Shown in pieces: positions 42,824 to 51,673 of a stretch of DNA of 64,000 nt. Every line of letters begins with the position of its first letter. Within the stretch, counting starts at the first letter, position 1. Location: NCBI GenBank assembly GCA_003569265.1, contig BGON01000002.1, forward strand, positions 124,001 through 188,000, read 5' to 3'. Made by a program: the position numbers and the translations under genes. This DNA is from Actinomycetota bacterium (GTDB taxonomy: Bacteria; Actinomycetota; Actinomycetes; Nanopelagicales; Nanopelagicaceae). The notes under the pieces were generated by a model. That model did not search any database. It saw nothing but the letters and a program-made list of their open reading frames with translations, and had not been told where the DNA came from.

Positions 42824-44146
42824 CTATTTCGCGGCAGCAAAACCATCTGTGAGATCTGCCTTGATATCTTCAATATCTTCAAGACCAACAGATAAACGGA
42901 TTAAGCCAGGCTTCACACCGGCATTGAGTAACTCTTCTGCCGATAGTTGTGAATGGGTCGTCGATGCTGGATGAATAACAAGTGATCTCACATCGCCGAT
43001 ATTTGCAACGTGTGAGTGCAAGCTCAGCCCTTCAACAAACTTCTTTCCAGCCTCTATCCCACCCTTGATTTCAAAGGAGAAGACTGAGCCTGAACCCTTA
43101 GGCGCATACTTTGTGGCCAGTTTGTTATAGGAGTTGCTAGGAAGGGAAGAGAAATGAACTTTCTCAACCTGTGGGTGGCTCTCCAGCCATGTTGCAACGG
43201 CCTTGGCATTTTCCAAATGTTGTTTCATACGAAGTGTCAGAGTCTCAAGACCTTGGGCCAATAACCATGCATTAAATGGGCTCACTGCAGCGCCAATATC
43301 GCGCAGCAAAGTCAGGCGAATCTTGAATATATAGGCCAAGTTGGCACCAAATGCACTGCCAACTCCTAGGGCTTGGGCATAAACAAGGCCGTGATAGGAA
43401 GGATCTGGAGTATTAAAGCTTGTGAACTTCTCTGGGTACAGTGCGTAATCAAAGTTACCTGAATCGACAATTGCACCCACTACGGCATTTCCATGACCGG
43501 CAAGGAACTTAGTTGCCGAGTGAATAACCACATCTGCGCCAAATTCGATTGGCTTAATAACATATGGAGTTGCCACAGTGTTATCAACAATCAATGGCAC
43601 ATGATTTTCATGGGCAACTTTTGCAACTGCTGCAATATCCAAAATATCATTATTTGGGTTTGAGATTGACTCACCAAAAAACGCCTTGGTATTAGGACGA
43701 ACTGCCTTGGCCCACTCTGCAGGATCATTAGGATTATCAACAAAAGTTACTTCCACACCAAATGTTGGCAATGTGTAATGGAACAAGTTATATGTTCCAC
43801 CATAGAGATACTTTGATGAAACGATGTGATCTCCTGCAGTTGCAACGGCTAAGACTGCAAAAGTTGTAGCAGCAGAACCTGATGCAAGAAGAAGAGCAGC
43901 AACGCCACCTTCTAATGATGCGATGCGCTTTTCAACAACATCTTGAGTTGGGTTCATGATGCGGGTATAGATATTGCCTAGCTCTGCCAAACCAAAAAGA
44001 TCTGCTGCATGCTTTGTATCGCGGAATTGATATGCAGTGGTTTGATACAGAGGAAGTGCACGTGCTCCTGTTGTTGGATCAGCAACTTGTCCGGTGTGTA
44101 TTTGACGCGTTTCGAAAGCTGCTTCTTCAAGTGAAAAGGTTGACAT
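42824..44146 (-). CDS. metY: O-acetylhomoserine sulfhydrylase/aminocarboxypropyltransferase
   Basis: A 440-residue Cys/Met-metabolism PLP enzyme. PLP features: LPLYQTTAYQF near the start, LLLASGSAATTFAVLA, and the lysine in DVVIHSATKFLAGHGNAVVG. It makes homocysteine from O-acetylhomoserine and sulfide. A good ribosome-binding site (GGGAGGA) lies 10 or so bases upstream and is embedded in alternative RNA structures downstream of the SAM-IV aptamer. Confidence 0.92.
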   Translation of the reverse strand: MSTFSLEEAAFETRQIHTGQVADPTTGARALPLYQTTAYQFRDTKHAADLFGLAELGNIYTRIMNPTQDVVEKRIASLEGGVAALLLASGSAATTFAVLAVATAGDHIVSSKYLYGGTYNLFHYTLPTFGVEVTFVDNPNDPAEWAKAVRPNTKAFFGESISNPNNDILDIAAVAKVAHENHVPLIVDNTVATPYVIKPIEFGADVVIHSATKFLAGHGNAVVGAIVDSGNFDYALYPEKFTSFNTPDPSYHGLVYAQALGVGSAFGANLAYIFKIRLTLLRDIGAAVSPFNAWLLAQGLETLTLRMKQHLENAKAVATWLESHPQVEKVHFSSLPSNSYNKLATKYAPKGSGSVFSFEIKGGIEAGKKFVEGLSLHSHVANIGDVRSLVIHPASTTHSQLSAEELLNAGVKPGLIRLSVGLEDIEDIKADLTDGFAAAK

Positions 44147-44228
44147 GTAAGTAATTCCTCCCAGTTATGGGGAACACCTAAAAATAGATATGCCAACAAG
44201 GGCCATAACTAGTGGAATTAGGTGTTCC
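44147..44228 (-). promoter_or_regulatory. Expression platform between SAM-IV aptamer and metY
   Basis: Two competing pairings are visible. Sequestering form: 44214-44220 with 44152-44158 (7 bp, covers the GGAGGAA ribosome-binding site) plus 44203-44210 with 44163-44170 (8 bp). Alternative form: a perfect 10-bp stem, 44219-44228 (GGAACACCTA on the minus strand) with 44171-44180, which shares bases with the first and leaves the ribosome-binding site free. This suggests translational control of metY. Confidence 0.65.
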
Positions 44229-44232
44229 ACGC

Positions 44233-44342
44233 TTATCGACTGCGTTGTGCTAGTCGATCTGGTCTTCACCCGGAGCACCCCACCGTGGTGGAGGGTTGCC
44301 GTCTAGTAAGCCGGGGCTATGCACTAGAACTCATGACCTGGG
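44233..44342 (-). promoter_or_regulatory. SAM-IV riboswitch
   Basis: Read on the minus strand, the conserved actinobacterial SAM-IV core is clear: GGTCATGAG at the start, then AGCCCCGGCTTACTAG, ACGGCAACCCTCC, CACGGTGGGGTG and CTCCGGGTGAAGAC, closing the outer helix. It is followed by a hairpin with perfect 7-bp arms (ATCGACT/AGTCGAT at 44235-44258), also typical of this class. It controls metY-metX in response to S-adenosylmethionine. Confidence 0.9.
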
Positions 44343-44365
44343 GGAAATATAACAGAGGAGCTGGA

Positions 44366-44911
44366 TTACTCAAAAATCCCAGCGGTGACCTTGGGGTGCA
44401 GCTCTATGCGCATGGCGGCAAAGGCGCTGGCCGGCCAGCCAGAGCCAAAGACTCTGCGCAGCAAAATCGTTAAGGAGTAGCCCGGGGCATCGGCGCTAGC
44501 GCGATCCAGGGAGCGATAAGCAAGTGGAGTATCAGAGCGCTCATAGGCAAGGGTTGCAAACAATGTGGCAACGGGTGCCACAAAGCCCACAGGTGCAATT
44601 TGCAGCAAGTAATGCCACATGCGCCAGTAGGTTTCAAAGCTTTCACCATTGTGGGTGCCAAGTGCAAAGTCTCGCACTTGGATATCGCTCAGGCGCCCAA
44701 TAACCCGTGCAATCAAATCAGGATTGCTGGCCACACCATATTTTTCAAACTCCGTTGCTAAATCAATGACTGCCGTTGCCCCATCGCGCTGCATGAAGGA
44801 AAGATCTGGACTATCTGGATCAACGCTAAAACTAGTAACCAGTGCCACAAAGTCCTTATCACTTGCAAGTGGAAGGGATGCTATCTCTAGCTCTTCATAA
44901 TCAGTTGTCAT
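44366..44911 (-). CDS. DUF4192-domain protein
   Basis: A 181-residue protein that fits the actinobacterial DUF4192 family: a central VIDLATEFEKYGV...IARVIGRLSDIQVRDFALG segment and the C-terminal LLRRVFGSGWPASAF. ATG 44911 (MTTDYEELEIASLPL) is chosen; the longer upstream frame overlaps the PKD gene and encodes no family sequence. Function unknown. It lies between the SAM-IV leader and the PKD protein gene. Confidence 0.7.
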   Translation of the reverse strand: MTTDYEELEIASLPLASDKDFVALVTSFSVDPDSPDLSFMQRDGATAVIDLATEFEKYGVASNPDLIARVIGRLSDIQVRDFALGTHNGESFETYWRMWHYLLQIAPVGFVAPVATLFATLAYERSDTPLAYRSLDRASADAPGYSLTILLRRVFGSGWPASAFAAMRIELHPKVTAGIFE

Positions 44912-44918
44912 TATCTGC

Positions 44919-45614
44919 TCATTTCGTAAAAGTTGAGTTAGCAGATACCACGGTGATAACTGCAAAAGAAGGGATTTTGATAGTTCCGGTAATGGCACGC
45001 GTGGCACCATTGTGTTTGAAGGTGCCGTTCCACGTTGCAATCAATGTCACGTAGTAAGTTCCAGGGTGTTTATAGGTATGTGTAACTTTTTGATTGGGAT
45101 AAGGAGCACCAGGTTCAGTGGTTTGGAAAACTTCTCCATCCCCCCACTGCCAAGCAAAACCAGGACGCAGCGCCACATCGATTACTTCGCCAATGATGTC
45201 GACACGAGATTGAAAGAGTGTGGGCAGATCACACCAGAAAATAACTGGCACATGCACCAGCGGTTCAAACTCTGGCTGATAGGCAATGGTGGCCGTTGGA
45301 ACCATTTTGATTAAACGATCACTTAAGTTAACAGTTGTAGTAACTGCTTTTTTCACACGCACCCGTGGCTTATAGGTGCGCTTTACCGTTGGAATAGCTT
45401 TAGGTTTTGGCGGAAACCACAGCGTGGGCTTGGGAGTAGGGACAACTACCGTGCGCTTTTTAACTACCGCTCCACCATCACCTTTTTGAGCCGTAATGAT
45501 GATCTTGTTATTGTCAGTAAAAACATCGACACAGGCCGTTGTAGTGCAATCAGCAATAGCTGCGGCAGGGGTGGATAAAGAGATGAAAAGGATGAGAATG
45601 AATAAGCGCTTCAT
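44919..45614 (-). CDS. Exported PKD-domain protein
   Basis: A 231-residue protein. ATG 45614 is chosen because it starts a clear signal peptide (MKRLFILILFISLSTPAAA); longer in-frame extensions would bury it. The mature part has a Pro/Lys/Val-rich linker (KKRTVVVPTPKPTLWFPPKP) and one PKD domain near the end (WQWGDGEVFQTTEPG ... HTYKHPGTYYVTL). PKD domains bind carbohydrate or protein surfaces. Cell-surface function is likely but unspecified. Confidence 0.72.
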   Translation of the reverse strand: MKRLFILILFISLSTPAAAIADCTTTACVDVFTDNNKIIITAQKGDGGAVVKKRTVVVPTPKPTLWFPPKPKAIPTVKRTYKPRVRVKKAVTTTVNLSDRLIKMVPTATIAYQPEFEPLVHVPVIFWCDLPTLFQSRVDIIGEVIDVALRPGFAWQWGDGEVFQTTEPGAPYPNQKVTHTYKHPGTYYVTLIATWNGTFKHNGATRAITGTIKIPSFAVITVVSANSTFTK

Positions 45615-45695
45615 GTGCAGGCACGATAAATGGGCGCTGAGACTAATGCCTGTGCTCGCTGGGCTAACTGTGGATAGTTGTGACACTCTTAGTTC

Positions 45696-46151
45696 ATGAG
45701 CGCGCGCGATGGAGATGGTTGGATCCAATGCGCCTGTGGCAACAAGCACTGGGGCCTCAATGGTGCCGCTGGAATCCTTTTAGTGCGTGGAACACAAATC
45801 CTCTTACAACATCGTGCCCCTTGGGTTCATAACGGTGACACCTGGGGAATCCCAGGAGGTGCGCGTGACAGTCATGAAAGCGTTTTAGAAGCTGCAATTA
45901 GGGAAGCGAAAGAGGAAACAGGAATAGATCCTGTGCACATAACACCCATTCAAACTTTTAGCGATGATCACGGTAGCTGGCGCTATGACACCGTCATTGC
46001 CTATGCAACAGAGCAATTAGTTGCCCACGAACTCAACGATGAATCTCATGAAGTGCGCTGGGTTGAAATAGATGCGGTGGATGAATTAACGCTTCACCCT
46101 AGTTTTGAAAACTCCTGGCCTGCCCTAAAGGGACTCGTTCAGGCGCTTTAG
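45696..46151 (+). CDS. NUDIX hydrolase
   Basis: A 151-residue NUDIX protein. The Nudix box fits GX5EX7REUXEEXGU exactly (GARDSHE ... REAKEETGI). A short CACGNKHWG stretch before the fold resembles a half zinc ribbon. Substrate (nucleotide or cofactor pyrophosphate) unknown. Convergent with dinG, overlapping it by 27 bp. Confidence 0.85.
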   Translation: MSARDGDGWIQCACGNKHWGLNGAAGILLVRGTQILLQHRAPWVHNGDTWGIPGGARDSHESVLEAAIREAKEETGIDPVHITPIQTFSDDHGSWRYDTVIAYATEQLVAHELNDESHEVRWVEIDAVDELTLHPSFENSWPALKGLVQAL

Positions 46152-48115
46152 GGAATCTTGCACCACAGCTTTATCTGATGTGCGCCACAGAGGTGGCATT
46201 GAATTTAATAACACACTTCCATATCGCTTAGTGACAATGCGCGAATCCAAAATCGCAACTACTCCCCGGTCATCAACAGATCTAATGAGTCGGCCCGTGC
46301 CCTGAGCTAACAACAATGCAGCACGTGGCAGTGACACCTGCATAAATCCACTTCCACCAGCGGCATCTGCCTGTGATGCACGAGCCGACATCACCGGCTC
46401 ATCTGGGCGTGGGAAAGGAATGCGATCGATAGCAACAAGGATGCAACTATTTCCTGGCACATCCACACCTTGCCATAGCGACATCGTGCCAAGTAGCACT
46501 GATGTTTCATCCTTTGCAAAGCGGGCAACTAGTGGACCCACTGCATCACCGCGCTTTTGCGTGATGATCTTGATAGGAAGTTCAGCTAACACTTTGCGCA
46601 AATGCGCATCTGCTGCTTCAACCCCGCGCCATGAAGAAAACAGGGCAACGTGCGCCCGCCTGCAGCATCTATTAACTCACCTAACTCAGTGAGCACTTCC
46701 ATACTGGGACCATCTCGCCCGGGTTCTGGCAGGTGCTTTGGCATATAGAGAACGCCTTGATTAGCAAAATCAAATGGGGATCCCACATCCAACATCTGCA
46801 CATTGCCTGGATCTAATTCACCTTCACTGATCTCGGCATTTAAATCCTCTCCCACAATAAAACCAATGCTTTTAGCTAATGAGTTAAAAGAGTTGCCAAC
46901 AGTTAATGTGGCAGAGGTGGCAATAACAGGGGTCTGCTTGAGCATGTTCTCACGCAAGACATCTGAGACAGAGAGTGGTGCCAAATGCAGCGTTGAAAAC
47001 GTTGGTTCATACCAGAGCACTAAACCATCTCCGAGTTTTAATAGCGTGGCAGCAGTTGTTGAGACTTCATTCACCGCACCTTTTACACGCGCCCGCTCAG
47101 CCATTGCATCGGTATCGATAATCTCATCATCGGCAGAGAGGTATTGCGTAATTGCTTGCGCACTCTCTCTCACCTTTCGAATTGGTGATTCAAGTGATTG
47201 CGGGATCTGCTCTAATCGGCCCTGTGAACCCAGTTCACTGCGCACGCTTTCCCCGTAATCAACCATGGACTCATGAAAATCATTGGCAGCTTTATGAAAA
47301 GCATCTGCCAGCTTGCCCGGCATGAATTTGCGGGCCATGGCAGCTGCTCGCAGTACTCGACCTGAAGTAAGTTCATCGGTAACAGCCTGCGTTGCTCTAT
47401 CCATAAACTCGTGGGCCTCATCCAAAATGATGCAATCTCGCTCAGGCAATATGGGGTGCAGATCCATAATCTCAATTGCAAGAAGAGTGTGGTTTGTAAC
47501 AACAACATCTGCCGATTGCGCTTTGCCTTTCGCATTTGCAGCAAAGCACTGTGAACCAAAAGCACAGACATCTGCGCCCACACACTCCCGCCCTGAAACA
47601 CTATTTGCCGCCCACACCCGCCTATCTACTTCAGGTGCATCATCTCTGTCCCCAGAAACTCCCGGCGTCTTAGCCCAGGCAATTAAACGTTTTGCATCTT
47701 TTTCTAATGACGAAACATCCAAGACTAACTCACCATCAGGATCAACATCTTCACTATTCATCTTTTGCAGGCAGATGTAGTTACCCACGCCTTTATAAAT
47801 TGCATAGGTAACTTCACGCCCCAGCAGTTTTTCAAGGGCTGGGACAACGGCAGGTAAATCGCGATCTACCAACTGGCGCTGCAGCGCCAAGGTGGCAGTT
47901 GCCACTAATACTTTTCGCCCGTGCACAATTCCTGGAATCAAATAGGCAAGTGATTTTCCTGTGCCAGTTCCAGCTTGAACCATTAAGTGGTGGCGATCTG
48001 TTAAGGCGTTAGCAACGGCTTCAGCCATTTCAATCTGGCCTTCGCGTGCTGATCCACCAATTGCATCAACGGCGACATCGAGTGCTTCGCGCACTTTCTT
48101 GGACATATCGCTCAT
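46125..48115 (-). CDS. dinG: DinG-like ATP-dependent DNA helicase (frame broken by 1-base indel)
   Basis: Two frames together give one Fe-S XPD/DinG-type helicase of about 663 residues. The first (46586-48115) has MVQAGTGTGKSLAYLIPGIV (Walker A), the cysteine cluster with GRECVGADVCAFGSQCF, and ILDEAHEF. The second (46125-46601) has LGTMSLWQGVDVPG and the final GTGRLIRSVDDRGVVAILD. They join at about 46645, where restoring one base in the short G/C run gives GRTLxLFSSWRGVEAADAHLRKV. Total length then becomes a multiple of three. The helicase resolves R-loops and DNA-repair structures. Confidence 0.85.
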
Positions 48116-48169
48116 GGAGCAACCTTAGTGGCTGCAGCCAATAGCTTTTTAATGAAGTAAAGGAAACGC

Positions 48170-48637
48170 CTAACGCTTCTTTTGCAGATGCAGAAGCTCT
48201 AGCGCAGCAACTGCGCTGTCATAACCTTTATCTTCTTTGCTCGTTGCACGGCCACATCTATCAATTGCTTGATTAAGATCATTACACATCAAGACGCCAT
48301 AACCAATGGGCTTTGAGTGTTTAAGTGAAACATCGATAACACCTTGTGTGACTCCTTGGCAGACATAATCAAAATGTGGAGTATCACCCTTTAAAAACAA
48401 GGCCCAGCGCCACAACAGCATCAAAGCCAGCTTCAAATGCATATTGGGCAGCAAGTGGAATCTCAAAGGAGCCAGGAACGAACTGGACTTCAACTGTGCC
48501 AACCTGTGCTTGAGAAAGTGCGCGCTTGGCACCGGCAATCAATCATTGCAAATATCTAGATGCCATGAGGAAGAAATGATTGCGACCTTTGCCCCTGGAA
48601 GTGGCTTAATACCGATAGTTGGTGCATGTCCTGCCAT
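48170..48637 (-). CDS. ribH: 6,7-dimethyl-8-ribityllumazine synthase (two compensating indels)
   Basis: ATG 48637 directly follows the ribBA stop. The frame encodes MAGHAPTIGIKPLPGAKVAI then ISSSWHLDICN before breaking at about 48541 (one base missing from a short homopolymer). The middle (LIAGAKRALSQAQVGTVEVQ, FVPGSFEIPLAAQYAFEAG) lies in another frame, and one extra T (five instead of four, 48393-48397) restores the last frame GDTPHFDYVCQGVTQGVIDV. Net length 468 bp gives 155 residues, exactly the family size. Catalyses the penultimate riboflavin step. Confidence 0.85.
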
Positions 48638-49831
48638 TTAATTGCCTCCTCGAGTGTGGCCCAGCTTTTCTTGCTTGGTTGCTAAATACTTTTCATTAAA
48701 TTCATTGCTAGGGATTACTAGCGGATTTTGAATCACTGCAATACCAGCCTCTTGAAGGGCAGCAACCTTTTTAGGGTTGTTAGTAAGCAGTTGTAGATGT
48801 GAAAGACCAAGTGATTGAATAATTGCAATTGCATCAGACCAATCCCGGGCATCGATTTCATGACCTAAATGCAGGTTAGCCTCAATAGTGTCCATACCTT
48901 TATCTTGGAGTTGATAGGCCATGATCTTTTCAGTTAATCCTATTCCACGGCCCTCATGATCGCGCAGATAAACAATAAATCCATAGCCATGGCCTTGAAT
49001 CAAAGAAATGGATTGTTCTAACTGTTCACCGCAATCACAGCGCATTGAATGAATAACATCGCCTGTGAAGCACTCGCTGTGGATGCGAACTAAAGGTGTG
49101 GTGGTGGCTGTGCCAAAGGAAAGCACAGCGTGCTCTCTTTGTCGCAAACCAGGAAAAGTTGCAATCTTCCACATGCCACTGCGCAAAGGTAGATCAGCCC
49201 AGAGGAACTCAAACTCTGATTTCACTTCACTCATAACGGGTGCAATGCCAACCAACTCTTCAATAGAGACCATAGGAATTGAATGTGCAGAGCCAAAATC
49301 TTTTAAAGATTGACCACGGGCCATAGATCCATCTTCAGCAACAATTTCAGATAAGAGAGTAAGAGGGGCTGCCCCAACTATCTGCGCTAGTGCCACACCC
49401 GCTTCGGTGTGGCCTCTGCGTGCACGCAGGCCGCCCTTATCGGCAATGAGTGGGAAAACATGTCCTGGGCGGATGAAATCTGAGTGCTGGACGCTGTTAT
49501 CAGCCAAGGCACGAGCAGTATTAGCACGCTCTGTGGCACTGACTCCTGTTGTTAACCCCACTTTGTAATCAACAGAGACGGTAAAGGCAGTCTTTTTAGA
49601 GTCTTGGTTTTCTTCAACCATAAGTGGTAGACGAAGCTTGCGCGCACGCTCTTGTGTCATTGCAACACATAAAATTCCAGTTGTGTGGCGCACCATAAAG
49701 GCCACCTTTTCAGGCGTTGCCTCCTGCGCCAGCATCATTAAATCGCCTTCATTTTCACGATCAGCATCATCTGTAACAATAATCAGATCACCTCTTTTAA
49801 AAGCATCAAGGGCAGTTTGCAAATTACTCAT
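48638..49831 (-). CDS. ribBA: Bifunctional 3,4-dihydroxy-2-butanone-4-phosphate synthase / GTP cyclohydrolase II
   Basis: A 397-residue fusion. RibB half (1-200): ITDDADRENEGDLMMLAQEA, HTTGILCVAM, DFIRPGHVFPLIA, RRGHTEAGVALAQ. RibA half: VRIHSECFTGDVIHSMRCDC Zn site, LRDHEGRGIGLTEKI and LLTNNPKKV. ATG 49831 is used because it overlaps the ribE stop (TGATG). It supplies both riboflavin precursors. Confidence 0.93.
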   Translation of the reverse strand: MSNLQTALDAFKRGDLIIVTDDADRENEGDLMMLAQEATPEKVAFMVRHTTGILCVAMTQERARKLRLPLMVEENQDSKKTAFTVSVDYKVGLTTGVSATERANTARALADNSVQHSDFIRPGHVFPLIADKGGLRARRGHTEAGVALAQIVGAAPLTLLSEIVAEDGSMARGQSLKDFGSAHSIPMVSIEELVGIAPVMSEVKSEFEFLWADLPLRSGMWKIATFPGLRQREHAVLSFGTATTTPLVRIHSECFTGDVIHSMRCDCGEQLEQSISLIQGHGYGFIVYLRDHEGRGIGLTEKIMAYQLQDKGMDTIEANLHLGHEIDARDWSDAIAIIQSLGLSHLQLLTNNPKKVAALQEAGIAVIQNPLVIPSNEFNEKYLATKQEKLGHTRGGN

Positions 49832-50433
49832 CACTTATCCCCCTTTGCCAATAATCGTTCAACGTACTTTGCCAATACATCAACTTCCACATTAACTAAA
49901 TCTCCAGCACTTTTTCCTGAAAGATTGGTGGACTCTAAAGTCTCTGGAATCAACCACACAGTGACAACATTGCTTGCATCATTAATGCCTCCCACGGTCA
50001 GTGATACTCCATCGAGGCAGATAGAGCCTTGATTAACAATATATTTTGAAAGGTGGGAGGGAACAGTGATATCAAACTGGGCCCATTTATCTCCTGGTGT
50101 GAGCCCAACAACGCTTGCTACACCATCAACATGTCCCTGCACCATGTGTCCGCCCAAACGTGAATTTAACTGCGCAGCTAATTCAAGGTTGACGGTGCTT
50201 GCAACACTCAGTTGCGAGAGTGATGTGAGAGAAAGCGTTTGAATCATGACATCTGCGGTGAAAGTGGTGCCAGAGATGGCTGTAGCGGTCAAACACACGC
50301 CGTTCACAGCCACCGAATCCCCCATTGCAATCTCACCAATCAGTTTTGGTGCATTGATTGTGAAAACAGCAGAGCTCTCGCCCTTTTCAATGGCGGTAAT
50401 TGAACCAAGTTCGCCAATAAGTCCTGTAAACAT
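49831..50433 (-). CDS. ribE: Riboflavin synthase alpha subunit
   Basis: A 200-residue protein with two lumazine-binding repeats (MFTGLIGELGSITAIEKG ... VNGVCLTATAI and GGHMVQGHVDGVASV ... DGVSLTVGGI). It dismutates two ribityllumazines to riboflavin. ATG 50433 overlaps the ribD stop (TGATG), indicating translational coupling; an upstream GTG is one codon earlier. Confidence 0.92.
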   Translation of the reverse strand: MFTGLIGELGSITAIEKGESSAVFTINAPKLIGEIAMGDSVAVNGVCLTATAISGTTFTADVMIQTLSLTSLSQLSVASTVNLELAAQLNSRLGGHMVQGHVDGVASVVGLTPGDKWAQFDITVPSHLSKYIVNQGSICLDGVSLTVGGINDASNVVTVWLIPETLESTNLSGKSAGDLVNVEVDVLAKYVERLLAKGDK

Positions 50434-51445
50434 CACTCACCATTCCTAATGCGATATACCGATTTAACATCGCCATCTAGAACCTGGGTGCTGATGTGGT
50501 CCATCCGCATTTGGTCAGTAATCGTCGTTGGGTAATCAAAGGCAAAAAACGGCCTTCCTGTGCCCAATAGCGTGGGTGCCTGATAGAAAACAAGCTCATC
50601 CATCAAGCAGTGATCCACCATGGCACTAGCCAGAGTGGGCCCTGCCTCAACAAGGACGTGATTAACACCTAATTCATTCAATTTTTCCACCAAGACATCT
50701 AGATCCTTCGACTTAACAACAACGGTCTGGGCAGCAGAATCAAAAACAGCAGAATCCTTTGGTAGCTCTTGCTCCCCGCAAATAACGCGAATGGGATTGC
50801 CTGCATACCCTGCAAACTCTCCCCGTGGGATCAAATGTGGGTTATCTGCAATAACAGTGTTAGTACCTACAAGGATTGCATCAGCTTGGCGGCGCAGTAC
50901 CTGCACATCGCCCCGAGATGTCTCATTTGTAATCCACTTCGATGTTCCATCAGCGGCAGCAACTTTGCCATCTAGGGTTGCGGCAACTTTCCATGTGAAA
51001 AATGGGCGGTTCTTTTAATCTTCATCAGCCAGGCCCGGTTTGAATAGGCAGCTTCATCTTTAAGGACGCCTTCAATAACAGTGACACCTGCTGCTCGTAG
51101 AGCATCTGCTCCCCCGGCTGCCTTTTCATTGGGGTCTGCAACTGCAAAGACAACTGTTGTAATGCCTGCATCGATGATGGCTTGAACACAGGCTCCTGTG
51201 CGCCCGCTGTGATTGCATGGCTCTAATGAAACAACGATCGTTGCACCTTTTGCTTTGACGCCGGCTGCCTTAATGGCAACAACTTCTGCGTGATCTGGGG
51301 AGTTCACACGATCATGAAAACCTTCACCGACAACATTTCCATTTGAATCAATAATTACTGCGCCAACAATTGGGTTGGGTGCCGTTTTTCCTAAAGCCTT
51401 TTCGGCAAGGGCAATGGCACGTTGCATGGCAACTGTGTAATCCAT
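50433..51445 (-). CDS. ribD: RibD deaminase/reductase (frame broken by 1-base indel)
   Basis: Start ATG 51445 is set by a GGGGAG site 6 bases upstream. The deaminase half has the HAEVVAI and EPCNHSGRTGAC zinc motifs. The frame stops after about 157 residues, but the reductase half (VLRRQADAILVGTNTVIADN ... VLVEAGPTLASAM) continues in another frame. Restoring one A at 51010-51012 gives continuous KRNRPFFTWKVAATLDGKVA and a 337-residue RibD. First gene of ribD-ribE-ribBA-ribH. Confidence 0.87.
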
Positions 51446-51477
51446 TTTTAACTCCCCTACCCCAACTCTAGAAACGA

Positions 51478-51538
51478 GTAACCGGGGTGGGTTGTGCAAA
51501 AAGAAATGCACAAAGAAGGTAGGCAAGAACCTACCCTT
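51478..51538 (-). promoter_or_regulatory. Hairpins after the FMN aptamer (possible expression platform)
   Basis: On the minus strand, GGTAGGTTCTTGCCTACC (18 bases, stem of 6 bp) is followed by TTCTTTGT, then TGTGCA...TGCACA forms a second stem ahead of the ribD ribosome-binding site. The first resembles a weak intrinsic terminator, so transcriptional control is possible, but I cannot show the alternative pairing with the aptamer. Confidence 0.5.
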
Positions 51539-51542
51539 TGTT

Positions 51543-51662
51543 GGTTTCCTCTCATCCGGACTTTAACCGTCGGTCCCAGAATTTCACTGAGTCAACCGAT
51601 ACCTGGCTGGCATCGGGTCGCGGACTATAACCGCCGGTTCGAAATTACATCGACCCCGGAAA
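51543..51662 (-). promoter_or_regulatory. FMN riboswitch (RFN element)
   Basis: On the minus strand the RFN blocks appear in order: TTCCGGGGTCGATGTAATTT, CGAACCGGCGGTTATAGTCC, GCGACCC, then GTGAAATTCTGGGACCGACGG, TTAAAGTCCGGATGAGAGGA. It lies in front of ribD in the riboflavin operon orientation, so FMN excess would repress that operon. Confidence 0.93.
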
Positions 51663-51673
51663 CAACAGCATAA

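Noticed and set aside
44171-44228. 10-bp inverted repeat as a transcription terminator or IS end.
   Set aside because: No T run follows and it lies directly in the metY leader; a role in the riboswitch expression platform fits better.
46803-47780. Two plus-strand ORFs of about 150 residues opposite dinG.
   Set aside because: Both are reverse-strand shadows of conserved helicase motifs and have no independent start context.
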